A DNA stretch of 64,000 nt from Luteimonas arsenica (GTDB lineage: Bacteria; Pseudomonadota; Gammaproteobacteria; Xanthomonadales; Xanthomonadaceae), in contig NZ_SJRW01000001.1 of NCBI RefSeq assembly GCF_004352825.1, forward strand, positions 558,001 through 622,000. Reading direction: 5' to 3'. The notes under the pieces were generated by a model, which saw only the letters and a program-made list of their open reading frames with translations, was not told where the DNA came from and did not search any database. Positions 1-7,611 of this stretch are shown piece after piece; within the stretch, counting starts at the first letter, position 1; every line of letters starts with the position of its first letter. A program made the position numbers and the translations under genes.

Positions 1-1221
1 CACGTCCATGTCCTCGATCGGCCAGCCCGGGGCCTCGATGCGCCGCGCTTTCCAGCGCACGTCGGCATCCATGCTGCGCAGGCGCTGCAGTTCGTAGGGC
101 GTGTCCGGGAGCAGGCGGCCTTCGGCAGCGCGCTTCGCCGCCAGGGCCTCGAGCTCGGCGTTGCCGGTTTCGTCCGGGCCGGAATCGGGCGCGGCGCCGA
201 CGAAGCCGGCAAGGTCGTCGAAGTCGAGCAGGTCCGAATGGAGGTCGCCCTCGAACAGCAGGCGCTCGCCGCCGGTGGTGACCTTGGCGGTGCCGCCGAG
301 GTCGCTGTCGCCGACCTTGCCTTCGAAACCCTCGTAGCGCCAGATGTTCCCGTCGCGGATGAAGCGGCCGTCGAGTTCGTAGGGCGGGGTCGGCGGCAGC
401 GCGATGCCGACCAGTGGATAGAGGTCTTCGAGATCCTTGCCCGACAGCGCCATGCGCACATCGAACGCGTCCAGGCCGAGCAGCCGGGTGATCGCGCCGC
501 GTGCACGCGCGCGGGTGTCGCCGGCCGAGGCGCGCAGGTCGATCGCATAGGGCGTGTCGCTGTCGCGCAGCTCCAGCGGCGAGGCGACCGCGCCGGCGAG
601 CCTGAAGGCCTCGCCGCGCCAGTGGCCGTTGCCGCGCAGGGTGAGCGGGCGCGTACTGGTGTTGTCTGCGTCGTCGCGGCTGGCCACGGCGAGGTCGACG
701 TCGGTCCCGCCTTCGGCATCGACGAAGCGCAACCGGCCCTCGTCCACCTGCAAGTGGTCGATGCGCGGGCCGTCACCATCGCCGGACATGCCTTCGAACT
801 GCCAGTTGCCGCCGGCATCGCCGGTTTCGAGCAGCAGGTCGGGCTTCGACAGGCGCAACTCCGGCACGTGGATGCGGCCGGCCAGCAGCGGCAGCAGGCG
901 CACGTGCAGTTCAAGCGAGTCCGCGCGCGCCATCTCCGGCGTGTCCGACCAGGCGGCATTGCCGAGCACCAGCCCGTCGGCGCGGATGATCGTGGTGCGG
1001 CCGGGGGCGACGTGGAGGTCACCGGCGATGTCGAAGCTGCGGCCGGTGCGCGCGGAGACGATGCGTTCGACCGGACCCTTGAACCAGTTCCAGTCCCACA
1101 GCAGCGCCACGACCAGGAGCGCGACCGCGATCAGCGCGGCTGCGGTGCGGCCGGGATGGGCACGGACCGCGGCAAGCGCACGGCTTCGTGGCCTGTGGGG
1201 CGGCGGATTGTCCGTCGGCAT
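1..1221 (-). CDS. AsmA-family envelope protein (3' part beyond the window)
   Basis: The gene is read leftward and has no stop before position 1, so only the first 407 or so residues are present. An N-terminal transmembrane anchor (about residues 25-45, AALIAVALLVVALLWDWNWF) is followed by GRSFDIAGDLHV and repeated beta-strand blocks such as VDEGRLRFVD. This is the usual AsmA pattern. AsmA proteins are inner-membrane-anchored periplasmic proteins linked to phospholipid transport and outer-membrane assembly. The ATG at 1219-1221 was chosen because the anchor starts about 25 residues later. Its Shine-Dalgarno is weak. The family call is fairly firm; the subfamily is unknown. Confidence 0.75.
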   Translation of the reverse strand, partial: MPTDNPPPHRPRSRALAAVRAHPGRTAAALIAVALLVVALLWDWNWFKGPVERIVSARTGRSFDIAGDLHVAPGRTTIIRADGLVLGNAAWSDTPEMARADSLELHVRLLPLLAGRIHVPELRLSKPDLLLETGDAGGNWQFEGMSGDGDGPRIDHLQVDEGRLRFVDAEGGTDVDLAVASRDDADNTSTRPLTLRGNGHWRGEAFRLAGAVASPLELRDSDTPYAIDLRASAGDTRARARGAITRLLGLDAFDVRMALSGKDLEDLYPLVGIALPPTPPYELDGRFIRDGNIWRYEGFEGKVGDSDLGGTAKVTTGGERLLFEGDLHSDLLDFDDLAGFVGAAPDSGPDETGNAELEALAAKRAAEGRLLPDTPYELQRLRSMDADVRWKARRIEAPGWPIEDMDV

Positions 1222-1299
1222 GTACGGCAGGTCCGATGGGGATGGACGACCACCATCCCGCGAAGCCGGTAAAACGGGAGTGAATGGGGCGGGGGGCTT

Positions 1300-1947
1300 T
1301 CAGGCGGGCAGCGTGACCTGGGCCATGACCGCGACGTAGTGGCAGACGCTGCCGGCGATGCAGAACAGGTGCCAGATCGCGTGCGAATAGGGGATCGATT
1401 CGCGGTGGTAGAAGATCGTGCCGAGCGTGTACAACACGCCGCCGGCAAGCAGCCAGCCGAAGGTCCAGGCGTCGAGCACGGCCAGCACCGGCTTGATCGC
1501 CACCAGCACCAGCCAGCCCATCGCCACGTAGATCAGCGTGGACAGGCGCTTGAAGCGCCCGGTGTAGAACAGCTTGAAGACCACGCCGGCCAGTGCGAGC
1601 GTCCAGATCGCGGCGAACAGGCCCCAACCCCACGGCCCGCGCAGCCCGATCAGGGTGAAGGGCGTGTAGGTGCCGGCGATCAGCAGGTAGATCGCGCAGT
1701 GGTCGAAGACTTTCAGCCGCCCCTTGAGCACCGGATGCTGGAAGGCGTGGTAGAGCGTCGAAGCGAGATAGAGCAGCAGCAGCGAAACCCCGAACACGAT
1801 CGCCGCGCCCAGCTGCCAGCCATTGCCGAAGATCGCGGCCAGCGTGATCAGCACCGCCCCGCCGGCCAGCGCCGCGGTCGCACCCAGGCCGTGCGTCAAC
1901 GCACTGGCCAGCTCCTCGCGCTTCTCGCGCAGGCTCATCGCGGACAC
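1300..1947 (-). CDS. Hemolysin III / PAQR-family membrane protein
   Basis: About 215 residues with seven predicted membrane helices. Family signatures are visible: ASTLYHAFQH in the second helix region, FDHCAIYLLIAGTYTPF in the third, and HAIWHLF near the C-terminus. The conserved Asp and His residues of the PAQR superfamily are therefore present. Bacterial members (YqfA/TrhA/HlyIII) affect membrane lipid homeostasis, and hemolysis is only an older label. The start is uncertain. GTG at 1947 has a GGGA about 7 nt upstream, while the internal ATG at 1938 has no Shine-Dalgarno. The gene lies between the AsmA gene and repeat copy 1 and has no tight operon partner. Confidence 0.85.
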   Translation of the reverse strand: MSAMSLREKREELASALTHGLGATAALAGGAVLITLAAIFGNGWQLGAAIVFGVSLLLLYLASTLYHAFQHPVLKGRLKVFDHCAIYLLIAGTYTPFTLIGLRGPWGWGLFAAIWTLALAGVVFKLFYTGRFKRLSTLIYVAMGWLVLVAIKPVLAVLDAWTFGWLLAGGVLYTLGTIFYHRESIPYSHAIWHLFCIAGSVCHYVAVMAQVTLPA

Positions 1948-2027
1948 GGCGGAATCCCGGGGGGAAGGAATCGCCCCCGATCATGCCATACGCAGGGGTA
2001 TCGCAGGTTGGGGGCTGCGGAAAGGCT

Positions 2028-2252
2028 TTTGCCACGGATTTACGCGGATGGGCGCGGATCTACACGGATCAAGCGGAAAGAGCAGAAAAAGCGAAGGGCT
2101 TTTCAGCCACGGATCTGCGCGGATTACGCGGATCTGGCCGAGGCCAGTGCAGTCACCGCGCTCCGCACCTGCTTTCTCTTTCAGGTGGGCTTTCGGCACC
2201 AGTCTTGCCTCGGCCAGATCCGCGTAATCCGCGCAGATCCGTGGCCAAAAAG
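2028..2252. repeat. Intergenic repeat, copy 1 (inverted relative to copy 2)
   Basis: This roughly 225-bp stretch is nearly identical to the reverse complement of 4015-4241, with about 15 differences by eye. It is built from spaced CCACGGAT, CGCGGAT and CACGGAT units. It contains an internal inverted repeat: GCCACGGATCTGCGCGGAT near 2106 pairs with the complement ending GTGGC near 2243, around a loop of about 60 bp. It fills the gap between hlyIII and the prfC stop codon at 2261. All reading frames through it give arginine-rich, low-complexity peptides. It is treated as non-coding. Confidence 0.85.
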
Positions 2253-2260
2253 CTTCCGCC

Positions 2261-3862
2261 TCAGCCCACCCGAACGTGCGCATGCTCCCGGGTGGCGTCG
2301 AAGCGGACGTCGGGCCAGCGTTCCTGGGCGAGCTGGAGGTTGACGCGGCTGGGGGCGAGGTAGACGAGTTCGCCGGCGGCGTCGAGGCCGAGGTTGGGCG
2401 CATTCTTTTCGCGGAACTCTTCGAGCTTCCTTTCGCTGTCGCAGCGGATCCAGCGCGTGGTCACGACGCCGACGGGCTCGAAGATCGCGTCCACGCCGTA
2501 TTCCTCCTTGAGGCGGTAGGCGGCGACGTCGAACTGCAGCACGCCAACCGCGCCCAGGATCAGGTCGTTGGACATCAGCGGGCGGAAGAACTGGGTGGCG
2601 CCTTCTTCGCTCAGCTGCGCCAGGCCCTTCTGCAGCTGCTTGAGCTTGAGCGGGTCGCGCAGGCGCGCGCGGCGGAAGAGTTCCGGCGCGAAGTTGGGGA
2701 TGCCGGTGAACGACAGCGCCTCGCCCTCGGTGAAGGTGTCGCCGATGGAGATGGTGCCGTGGTTGTGGATGCCGATCACGTCGCCCGGGTACGCCTCGGC
2801 CGCGATCTCGCGGTCGCTGGCCATGAAGGTCAGGGCGTTGGCGAGCTTCATGTCCTTGCCGCTGCGCACGTGGAAGGCCTTCATCCCGGCCTCGAAGCGG
2901 CCCGAGCACACGCGCATGAAGGCGACGCGGTCGCGGTGCTGCGGATCCATGTTTGCCTGGATCTTGAACACGAAGCCGGTGAGCCGGGCTTCGTCGGCGG
3001 CGACCTCGCGGCCGGTGGTCTCGCGCGGCTGCGGCGAGGGCGCGTGGCGCACGAAGAAGTCGAGCAGGGGCTGCACGCCGAAGTTGTTGACCGCCGAGCC
3101 GAAGAACACCGGCGTCTGCCGACCGGCCAGGTATTCGTCGACGTCGAAGGCGTGGCTGGCGCCCTGCACCAGCTCCAGTTCGTCGCGCAGGTCGGCCAGC
3201 ATGTCGGCACCGATGCGCGCTTCCAGCTGCGGGTCGTCGATCGAGGCGAAGATGGTCGAGTCCTGGCGGGTGAAGTTGCGGCCCTGTTCGTACAGGTGCA
3301 CTTCGCCGGTCACCAGGTGCACCACGCCCTTCAGGCGCTTGCCCATGCCGATCGGCCAGGTCACCGGCGCGCACTGGATGCCGAGCACGGTCTCCACTTC
3401 GTCCAGCAGCTCGATCGGGTCCTTGCCCTCGCGGTCGAGCTTGTTGATGAAGGTCATGATCGGCGTGTCGCGCATGCGGCACACCTCCATCAGCTTGATC
3501 GTGCGCTCCTCGACGCCCTTGGCGACGTCGATGACCATCAGCGCCGAGTCCACCGCGGTCAGCACGCGATAGGTGTCCTCGCCGAAGTCGGCGTGGCCGG
3601 GGGTGTCGAGCAGGTTGACGATGCGCCCCTCGTAGGGGAACTGCATCACCGAGCTGGTCACCGAGATGCCGCGCTCCTGCTCCAGCTTCATCCAGTCGGA
3701 CGTGGCATGCCGCGCGGCCTTGCGGCCCTTGACCGAGCCGGCCATCTGGATCGCCCCGCCGAACAGCAGCAGCTTCTCGGTGAGCGTGGTCTTGCCGGCG
3801 TCGGGATGCGAAATGATCGCGAACGTACGGCGGCGGCGGGCTTCGGCGGCAACGTCAGGCAT
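2261..3862 (-). CDS. prfC: Peptide chain release factor 3 (RF3)
   Basis: 533 residues, the normal length for RF3. The translational GTPase motifs are intact: SHPDAGKT (18-25), GISVTSS (65-71), DTPGH (86-90) and NKLD (140-143). The EF-Tu-like domain 2 and the RF3 C-terminal domain follow. RF3 is a cytoplasmic GTPase that releases RF1/RF2 from the ribosome after termination. The ATG at 3862 fits family length. A perfect TATAAT lies about 47 bases upstream, so the gene probably has its own promoter. It is bracketed by inverted repeat copies 1 and 2, and its stop codon is only about 8 bp from copy 1. Confidence 0.97.
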   Translation of the reverse strand: MPDVAAEARRRRTFAIISHPDAGKTTLTEKLLLFGGAIQMAGSVKGRKAARHATSDWMKLEQERGISVTSSVMQFPYEGRIVNLLDTPGHADFGEDTYRVLTAVDSALMVIDVAKGVEERTIKLMEVCRMRDTPIMTFINKLDREGKDPIELLDEVETVLGIQCAPVTWPIGMGKRLKGVVHLVTGEVHLYEQGRNFTRQDSTIFASIDDPQLEARIGADMLADLRDELELVQGASHAFDVDEYLAGRQTPVFFGSAVNNFGVQPLLDFFVRHAPSPQPRETTGREVAADEARLTGFVFKIQANMDPQHRDRVAFMRVCSGRFEAGMKAFHVRSGKDMKLANALTFMASDREIAAEAYPGDVIGIHNHGTISIGDTFTEGEALSFTGIPNFAPELFRRARLRDPLKLKQLQKGLAQLSEEGATQFFRPLMSNDLILGAVGVLQFDVAAYRLKEEYGVDAIFEPVGVVTTRWIRCDSERKLEEFREKNAPNLGLDAAGELVYLAPSRVNLQLAQERWPDVRFDATREHAHVRVG

Positions 3863-3909
3863 GGCGATACCCGCCGCGCTGGCGCCGGGACTCTACTGGG
3901 AAGCCGGGA

Positions 3910-3915
3910 ATTATA
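3910..3915 (-). promoter_or_regulatory. -10 element of the prfC promoter
   Basis: Read on the minus strand this is a perfect TATAAT, conspicuous in very GC-rich DNA. It would start transcription near 3903, giving a leader of about 40 nt before the prfC ATG. No -35 resembling TTGACA is seen at 16-18 bp spacing. The element lies between prfC and repeat copy 2, so an inversion between the repeats would carry the promoter with the gene. Confidence 0.5.
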
Positions 3916-3956
3916 CGGGGGCCGTGGGGCTGCGGCGGGCGTGGAGGCGGGCGTTT

Positions 3957-4241
3957 TACCACGGATGACGCGGATGACACGGATTTGCGCGGATAGGGCA
4001 GAAGCAGGAGAAAAAGCTCTTTTGCCACGGATTTGCGCGGATTGCGCGGATCTGGCCGAGGCAAGATTGGTGCCGAAAGCCCACCTGAAGAAAAAAGCGG
4101 GTGCGGAGCGCGGTGATGGCACTGGCCTCGGCCAGATCCGCGCAATCCGCGCAAATCCGTGGCTGAAAAGCCCTTCGCTTTTTCTGCCCTTTCCGCCTGA
4201 TCCGTGTAAATCCGCGCCCATCCGCGTAAATCCGTGGCAAA
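3957..4241. repeat. Intergenic repeat, copy 2 (longer, largely self-complementary)
   Basis: A 285-bp element of three parts. The left arm (3957-4012) starts CCACGGATGACGCGGATGAC. The middle (4023-4164) has a 37-39 nt inverted repeat starting GCCACGGATTTGCGCGGAT and ending in its complement GCAAATCCGTGGC. The right arm (4165-4241) ends ATCCGCGTAAATCCGTGG. The outer arms are imperfect inverted copies of each other, so the whole element can fold back on itself. Positions 4015-4241 match copy 1 in reverse orientation. It fills the gap between the M23 peptidase stop at 4252 and the prfC promoter. Peptides read through it are artefacts. Confidence 0.85.
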
Positions 4242-4251
4242 GCTGTTGCTC

Positions 4252-5082
4252 CTATTCCACCCCCTCCGCAGCTTCGCTGAAGCGAAGGATCCCGCCCGGG
4301 CCGAACATCTTGAAGGGGATCGAGGCCAGGCGCAGGCCGCGGTTGGCCTGGACGGCGAAGTGCAGGTGCGGGCCGCCGCTGTAGCCGGTGTTGCCGGAGG
4401 TGGCGATGTGCTGGCCGCGGCGCACGCGGTCGCCGGGGCGGATGTGGACGCCGCCGGGCGCGAGGTGGGCGTAGAGCGCCATGGTGCCGTCGTCGTGGAG
4501 GATGCGGACGAAGTTGGCGCGGTCGATGGCGTCGGTCGGGCCCAGGCCGCCACCGGCGAAGCGGGCTTCGGCCTGCATCACCACGCCGTCGCGGGCGGCC
4601 AGCACGGGCGTGCCTTCCTCGACGGCGAAATCCACCGCGTGGCGGTTCTCGTCGTTGCGGTGGCTGGCGGCGCCGCCCCAGCCCTGGGCGATGCTCAGCC
4701 CGCGGGTGGCCAGCGGCCAGGCGTATTCGACGTCGCGCGGGCGCGCGCCCGGGTGGCCGGGGACAACCTCGAGCACCACCGCGGCGTCGGCGCGTTCCAG
4801 CCGCGCCACCAGCACGCGGCCGCGCGAAGTCACCGTGGCGCGCGCGGGCAGCGCTGGCTGCGCGCGGGGCGCGCCATCGCGGGCGCGCAGTACGACTTCG
4901 ACGGGGCCCGACAGCAGGTTCTCGGCCCAGGCTTCGGGGCCTTGGCCATGGTCGAGGATTTCAAGGCGGGCCAGCGGCGCCGGCGCTTCGCGAACAGGGC
5001 CGCCTTCGGCCGCGGCCGCCGCGCCGGCGACCGCCAGCCACGCCAGCAACACCATGGCGGCGGCCCGGTGGTGCATGGTCAC
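4252..5082 (-). CDS. Secreted M23-family metallopeptidase (LytM-like)
   Basis: About 276 residues with a signal peptide (AAAMVLLAWLAVAGAAAAA). The C-terminal peptidase M23 domain has the zinc and catalytic residues: His and Asp in NRHAVDF followed by GTPV, His in YAHLAPGG, and HLHF. It is therefore predicted to be active on peptidoglycan cross-bridges in the periplasm. The start is GTG at 5082, which overlaps the TGA of the upstream lipoprotein gene as GTGA. An ATG two codons later (5076) is an alternative. The overlap indicates translational coupling with the propeller lipoprotein. Repeat copy 2 begins about 10 bp after its stop. Confidence 0.88.
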   Translation of the reverse strand: MTMHHRAAAMVLLAWLAVAGAAAAAEGGPVREAPAPLARLEILDHGQGPEAWAENLLSGPVEVVLRARDGAPRAQPALPARATVTSRGRVLVARLERADAAVVLEVVPGHPGARPRDVEYAWPLATRGLSIAQGWGGAASHRNDENRHAVDFAVEEGTPVLAARDGVVMQAEARFAGGGLGPTDAIDRANFVRILHDDGTMALYAHLAPGGVHIRPGDRVRRGQHIATSGNTGYSGGPHLHFAVQANRGLRLASIPFKMFGPGGILRFSEAAEGVE

Positions 5083-6170
5083 TGCACGCAGGCGGGATCC
5101 AGGTCCAGCACCCGGACGACTTCGCGCAGGTCGAAGGCCGACACCGCGCGATCGTCGTGTACGGCGTACAGCACGCCACCCGGGAAGCGTGGCGTGGCCG
5201 CGGCATGGAGGGCGATGCCGTCGGTGTTGGCGGTGACTTCGCCGTGGAAGCTGCCGACCGGTGCCAGACTGGTGCGATCGAAGAGGTGGAACCAGGTCAG
5301 CGGTGCCTGCTGGTCGACCGCCAGCCAGTAGCCGCCGGTGGCGCCGCAGGACCAGAGCACCACGCCCTCGGCCTCGCCGGTGAAGGTGCCTTCGGGCAGG
5401 CTGCGGCCGGTCCAGTCGCCCTTGAAGTCGTAGACGTGCAGGTTCGACGGGCTGGTGCGGTCTTCCTCGGCGACGAGCAGGCGGTCGTGGGCGGGATCGC
5501 CGGCGATCGACTCGACCATGTTCAGGCGCGCCGGGCCTTCGGTCTCGCCGAATGAGCCCTGGTAGGCGGCATCGAGGTGGCCCTGGTCGTCGAAGCGCAG
5601 GCGGTAGCGGCGCACGCGCTGCGACAGCTCATCGGCCGGTGGCACCACGTCGTAGCGCTCGCCGTACATGAAGCTGTCGGTGACGAAGGCTTCCAGTTCG
5701 CGGGGGGCGGTTTCGTGCACCCAGATGCCGTAGGGGCTGCGCAGTTCGTCGGCGCCGAACAGGGCCAGCGGCTGCAGGTCGGGAAGGGTCAGCAGTTGCA
5801 CGCGGTGGTTGTCGCGCTCGACCACGAACAGCACGTTGCCGAACACGGCCAGGCCGTTGGGCCGGTTGAACTCGCCCGGGATCTTGCCGCGCGCGCCGAC
5901 GGTGCGCAGCGGCTCGCCGCTGTCGCCGTCGAACAGGGCGAGCCGGTGGGTCGACTTGCCGGTGGCCAGCAGCAGGGTTGCGCCGTCCGCGTCCACCCAA
6001 GTGGCGATCGAATCGAGTTCCTCGCCGCGCATGTCGGGCGAGACGAAGGTCTCGGTGACCAGGGTCCGGGGACTGGCGGCGGGAGCCTGTGGGGAGGTGA
6101 GCGGCGGTGAGGTGCTCGCGCAGCCGGCGAGCACGAGCGCCAGGACCGGCGCAAGAATGGATTTCGACAT
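5079..6170 (-). CDS. Beta-propeller lipoprotein, phytase-like
   Basis: About 363 residues. The signal peptide ends in a clear lipobox, LVLAGCAS, so it is an acylated envelope lipoprotein. The rest is made of repeated propeller blades, for example DSIATWVDADGATLLLATG, PNGLAVFGNVLFVVERDNH and ADELRSPYGIWV. Blade sequence and order resemble the beta-propeller phytase/NHL superfamily. Substrate and activity are inferred only. The ATG at 6170 is chosen because it precedes the signal peptide; a longer frame upstream has no signal. CATAAT sits exactly 6 nt before this ATG, so the message may be leaderless. It overlaps the M23 gene by 4 nt. Confidence 0.72.
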   Translation of the reverse strand: MSKSILAPVLALVLAGCASTSPPLTSPQAPAASPRTLVTETFVSPDMRGEELDSIATWVDADGATLLLATGKSTHRLALFDGDSGEPLRTVGARGKIPGEFNRPNGLAVFGNVLFVVERDNHRVQLLTLPDLQPLALFGADELRSPYGIWVHETAPRELEAFVTDSFMYGERYDVVPPADELSQRVRRYRLRFDDQGHLDAAYQGSFGETEGPARLNMVESIAGDPAHDRLLVAEEDRTSPSNLHVYDFKGDWTGRSLPEGTFTGEAEGVVLWSCGATGGYWLAVDQQAPLTWFHLFDRTSLAPVGSFHGEVTANTDGIALHAAATPRFPGGVLYAVHDDRAVSAFDLREVVRVLDLDPACVQ

Positions 6171-6176
6171 GCGTGA

Positions 6177-6182
6177 ATTATG
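6177..6182 (-). promoter_or_regulatory. -10-like CATAAT at leaderless distance
   Basis: On the minus strand CATAAT is followed by six bases (TCACGC) and then the ATG of the lipoprotein gene. Transcription 7 nt after the hexamer would begin at the A of the ATG. The same spacing recurs at four other genes in this window. No -35 is recognisable. Confidence 0.4.
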
Positions 6183-6237
6183 CGTTAACCCGGCCGGCGG
6201 GAGTGGATCGCAGGGTGCGAGGGCGGGAATTTTATCC

Positions 6238-6261
6238 ATCGCTTCATGCAGATAAAGCGAT
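6238..6261. promoter_or_regulatory. Inverted repeat, possible operator
   Basis: ATCGCTT (6238-6244) and AAGCGAT (6255-6261) form a perfect 7-bp inverted repeat with a 10-bp spacer. The right half touches the TTGACA of the met operon promoter. The site lies between the divergent lipoprotein gene and the met operon. The symmetry and position suit a dimeric regulator. The regulator is unknown. Confidence 0.35.
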
Positions 6262-6289
6262 TGACATTCTGATTCCGGCCTGCCAGGCT
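6261..6289 (+). promoter_or_regulatory. Promoter of the metX-metB-hom operon
   Basis: TTGACA at 6261-6266 matches the sigma-70 -35 consensus exactly. After 17 bp comes CAGGCT (6284-6289), a poor -10 that is preceded by TG as in extended -10 promoters. Transcription from about 6296 would start just before the SAM riboswitch, which supports the assignment. Confidence 0.5.
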
Positions 6290-6298
6290 GCGCGACAT

Positions 6299-6411
6299 CC
6301 ATCGAGACCGGCCGAGGGACAGGCCCGACGACGCCGGGGCAACTGGATGGGGCGCAAGCCCCGTTCGCTGTGCCAAGTCCTGCGGGGACCTGTGAGTCCA
6401 CCGGAAGATGG
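6299..6411 (+). promoter_or_regulatory. SAM-I (S-box) riboswitch
   Basis: The conserved S-box core is readable: GAGGGA at 6314-6319, GGCCCGACGACGCC at 6322-6335, GGGGCAAC at 6336-6343, and GTGCCAAGTCCTGC at 6370-6383. Closing helix P1 is CCATC (6299-6303) with GATGG (6407-6411), and GGGGCGCAAGCCCC forms the P3 hairpin. SAM-I aptamers sense S-adenosylmethionine and lower expression of methionine genes. Downstream are metX, metB and hom, exactly such genes. Confidence 0.9.
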
Positions 6412-6441
6412 TTGCGGATCGCCCATGCGGCGGTCCGTCGC

Positions 6442-6465
6442 GTATCGCCGCGGGAGCGGCGATAC
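6442..6465 (+). other. Hairpin in the riboswitch expression platform
   Basis: GTATCGCCGC, loop GGGA, GCGGCGATAC form a perfect 10-bp stem 30 nt after the aptamer and 58 nt before the metX ATG. No U-run follows, so it is not a standard intrinsic terminator. A CCCCTCCGG stretch just before the metX start resembles an anti-Shine-Dalgarno. The switch could therefore act on translation or through Rho. The mechanism cannot be decided from sequence. Confidence 0.5.
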
Positions 6466-6522
6466 CACCACTCCGGCATGCCCCGTGGGCGTCGATGGCC
6501 TTGTCCCCCTCCGGATATCGCC

Positions 6523-7611
6523 ATGAGCCTCGAAGACCGCACCGCCCTCGCCACCGACCTGCAGGCCACCTGCGTCACGCAATCCGCAGCCGCGCATGTG
6601 CCTGCCATCACCGTGCCTGCCGCAGGTGTCCTCGGGAGCACCGATGCCGCCAACCCTGTCGTCCAGCGCGGCCACGTCGACGTGGTGCTGCCGATGCGGT
6701 ACGCCGGTGCGCGCCGGCTGCGCCTGGCCTACGAACTCTCCGGGCCCGAAGGCGCACCGGTGGTGCTGGTGTCCGGCGGCATTTCCGCCGACCGCCATCT
6801 CGCCGCCAGCGAAATGCATCCGGAACGCGGCTGGGCCGGGGCGGTGGTCGGCGCCGGCAAGGCGCTGGATCCGTCGCGGCTGCGCCTGCTGGCCTTTGAC
6901 CACGTCGGTGCCGACGGCAGCCTGGACGCGGTGATCGATACGGCCGACCAGGCCGATGCCGCGGCGGTGCTGCTCGATGCGCTCGGCATCGCGAAGCTGC
7001 GGGCCTTCGTCGGCTACTCCTACGGCGGGTCGGTCGCGCTGCAGTTCGCCGCGCGGCACGGCGCGCGCCTGGAGCGGGTGGTGGTTGTCAGCGCGACGCA
7101 CCGCGCGCATCCCTGGGCCTCGGCCTGGCGCGCGCTGCAGCGTCGCGCGGTGGCGCTGGGCGAACTGCAGTGCGCCGAGGACCAGGGCCTGTCGCTGGCG
7201 CGGCAGTTCGCGATGCTCGGCTACCGCAGCGGCGACGGTTTCGCGGAGCGCTTCGATGCGCCGGCGGAGGTCGTCAACGGCCGCGTCCGCGTCGCCGCCG
7301 AGGACTATCTGGATGCCGCGGGTGCCCGCTTCGTGGCGAAGACGCCGGTGGTGGCCTGGCAGCGGCTGTCGGAGTCGCTGGATCTGCACCGCGTCGAGCC
7401 CGCCGAAGTGCGCGTTCCGGCCACCGTGGTCGCGGTGGAAGGCGACCCGCTGGTGCCGCTGTCCGACGCGGTGGCCCTGGTCGAAGGCCTTTCCGGGTCC
7501 GCCCGGCTGCGCGTGCTGCGCTCGCCGCACGGCCACGATGCCTTCCTGAAGGACGACGGTCGCTTCGACCGGATCCTCCGGGATGCGCTGGACGCGGAGG
7601 TGGCGGCATGA
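6523..7611 (+). CDS. metX: MetX-like homoserine O-acyltransferase
   Basis: 362 residues with an alpha/beta-hydrolase fold. The predicted catalytic triad is Ser166 in the elbow GYSYGGS, Asp308 in VEGDPLVPL and His338 in HGHDAFL. MetX enzymes acylate homoserine, the first committed step of methionine synthesis. Whether this one uses acetyl- or succinyl-CoA cannot be told. The elbow differs from the GGSMGG usual in classical MetX, so it belongs to a divergent branch. The ATG at 6523 follows the riboswitch; no strong Shine-Dalgarno is visible. The ATGA overlap with metB and its own position as first gene support a methionine role. Confidence 0.78.
   Translation: MSLEDRTALATDLQATCVTQSAAAHVPAITVPAAGVLGSTDAANPVVQRGHVDVVLPMRYAGARRLRLAYELSGPEGAPVVLVSGGISADRHLAASEMHPERGWAGAVVGAGKALDPSRLRLLAFDHVGADGSLDAVIDTADQADAAAVLLDALGIAKLRAFVGYSYGGSVALQFAARHGARLERVVVVSATHRAHPWASAWRALQRRAVALGELQCAEDQGLSLARQFAMLGYRSGDGFAERFDAPAEVVNGRVRVAAEDYLDAAGARFVAKTPVVAWQRLSESLDLHRVEPAEVRVPATVVAVEGDPLVPLSDAVALVEGLSGSARLRVLRSPHGHDAFLKDDGRFDRILRDALDAEVAA

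Noticed and set aside
3956-4240. Short frames through both repeat copies, e.g. peptides with RICADCADLAE
   Set aside because: They exist in both orientations and both copies, are Arg/Cys-rich and low complexity, and just translate the CGCGGAT units.
2028-4241. CRISPR array from the repeated CCACGGAT/CGCGGAT units
   Set aside because: Units are 8-18 bp with irregular spacing and inverted symmetry, with no unique spacers of equal length and no cas genes.
5082-6653. Extended lipoprotein start at 6653
   Set aside because: The extra region has no signal and would run across the SAM riboswitch. The signal peptide with lipobox begins at 6170.
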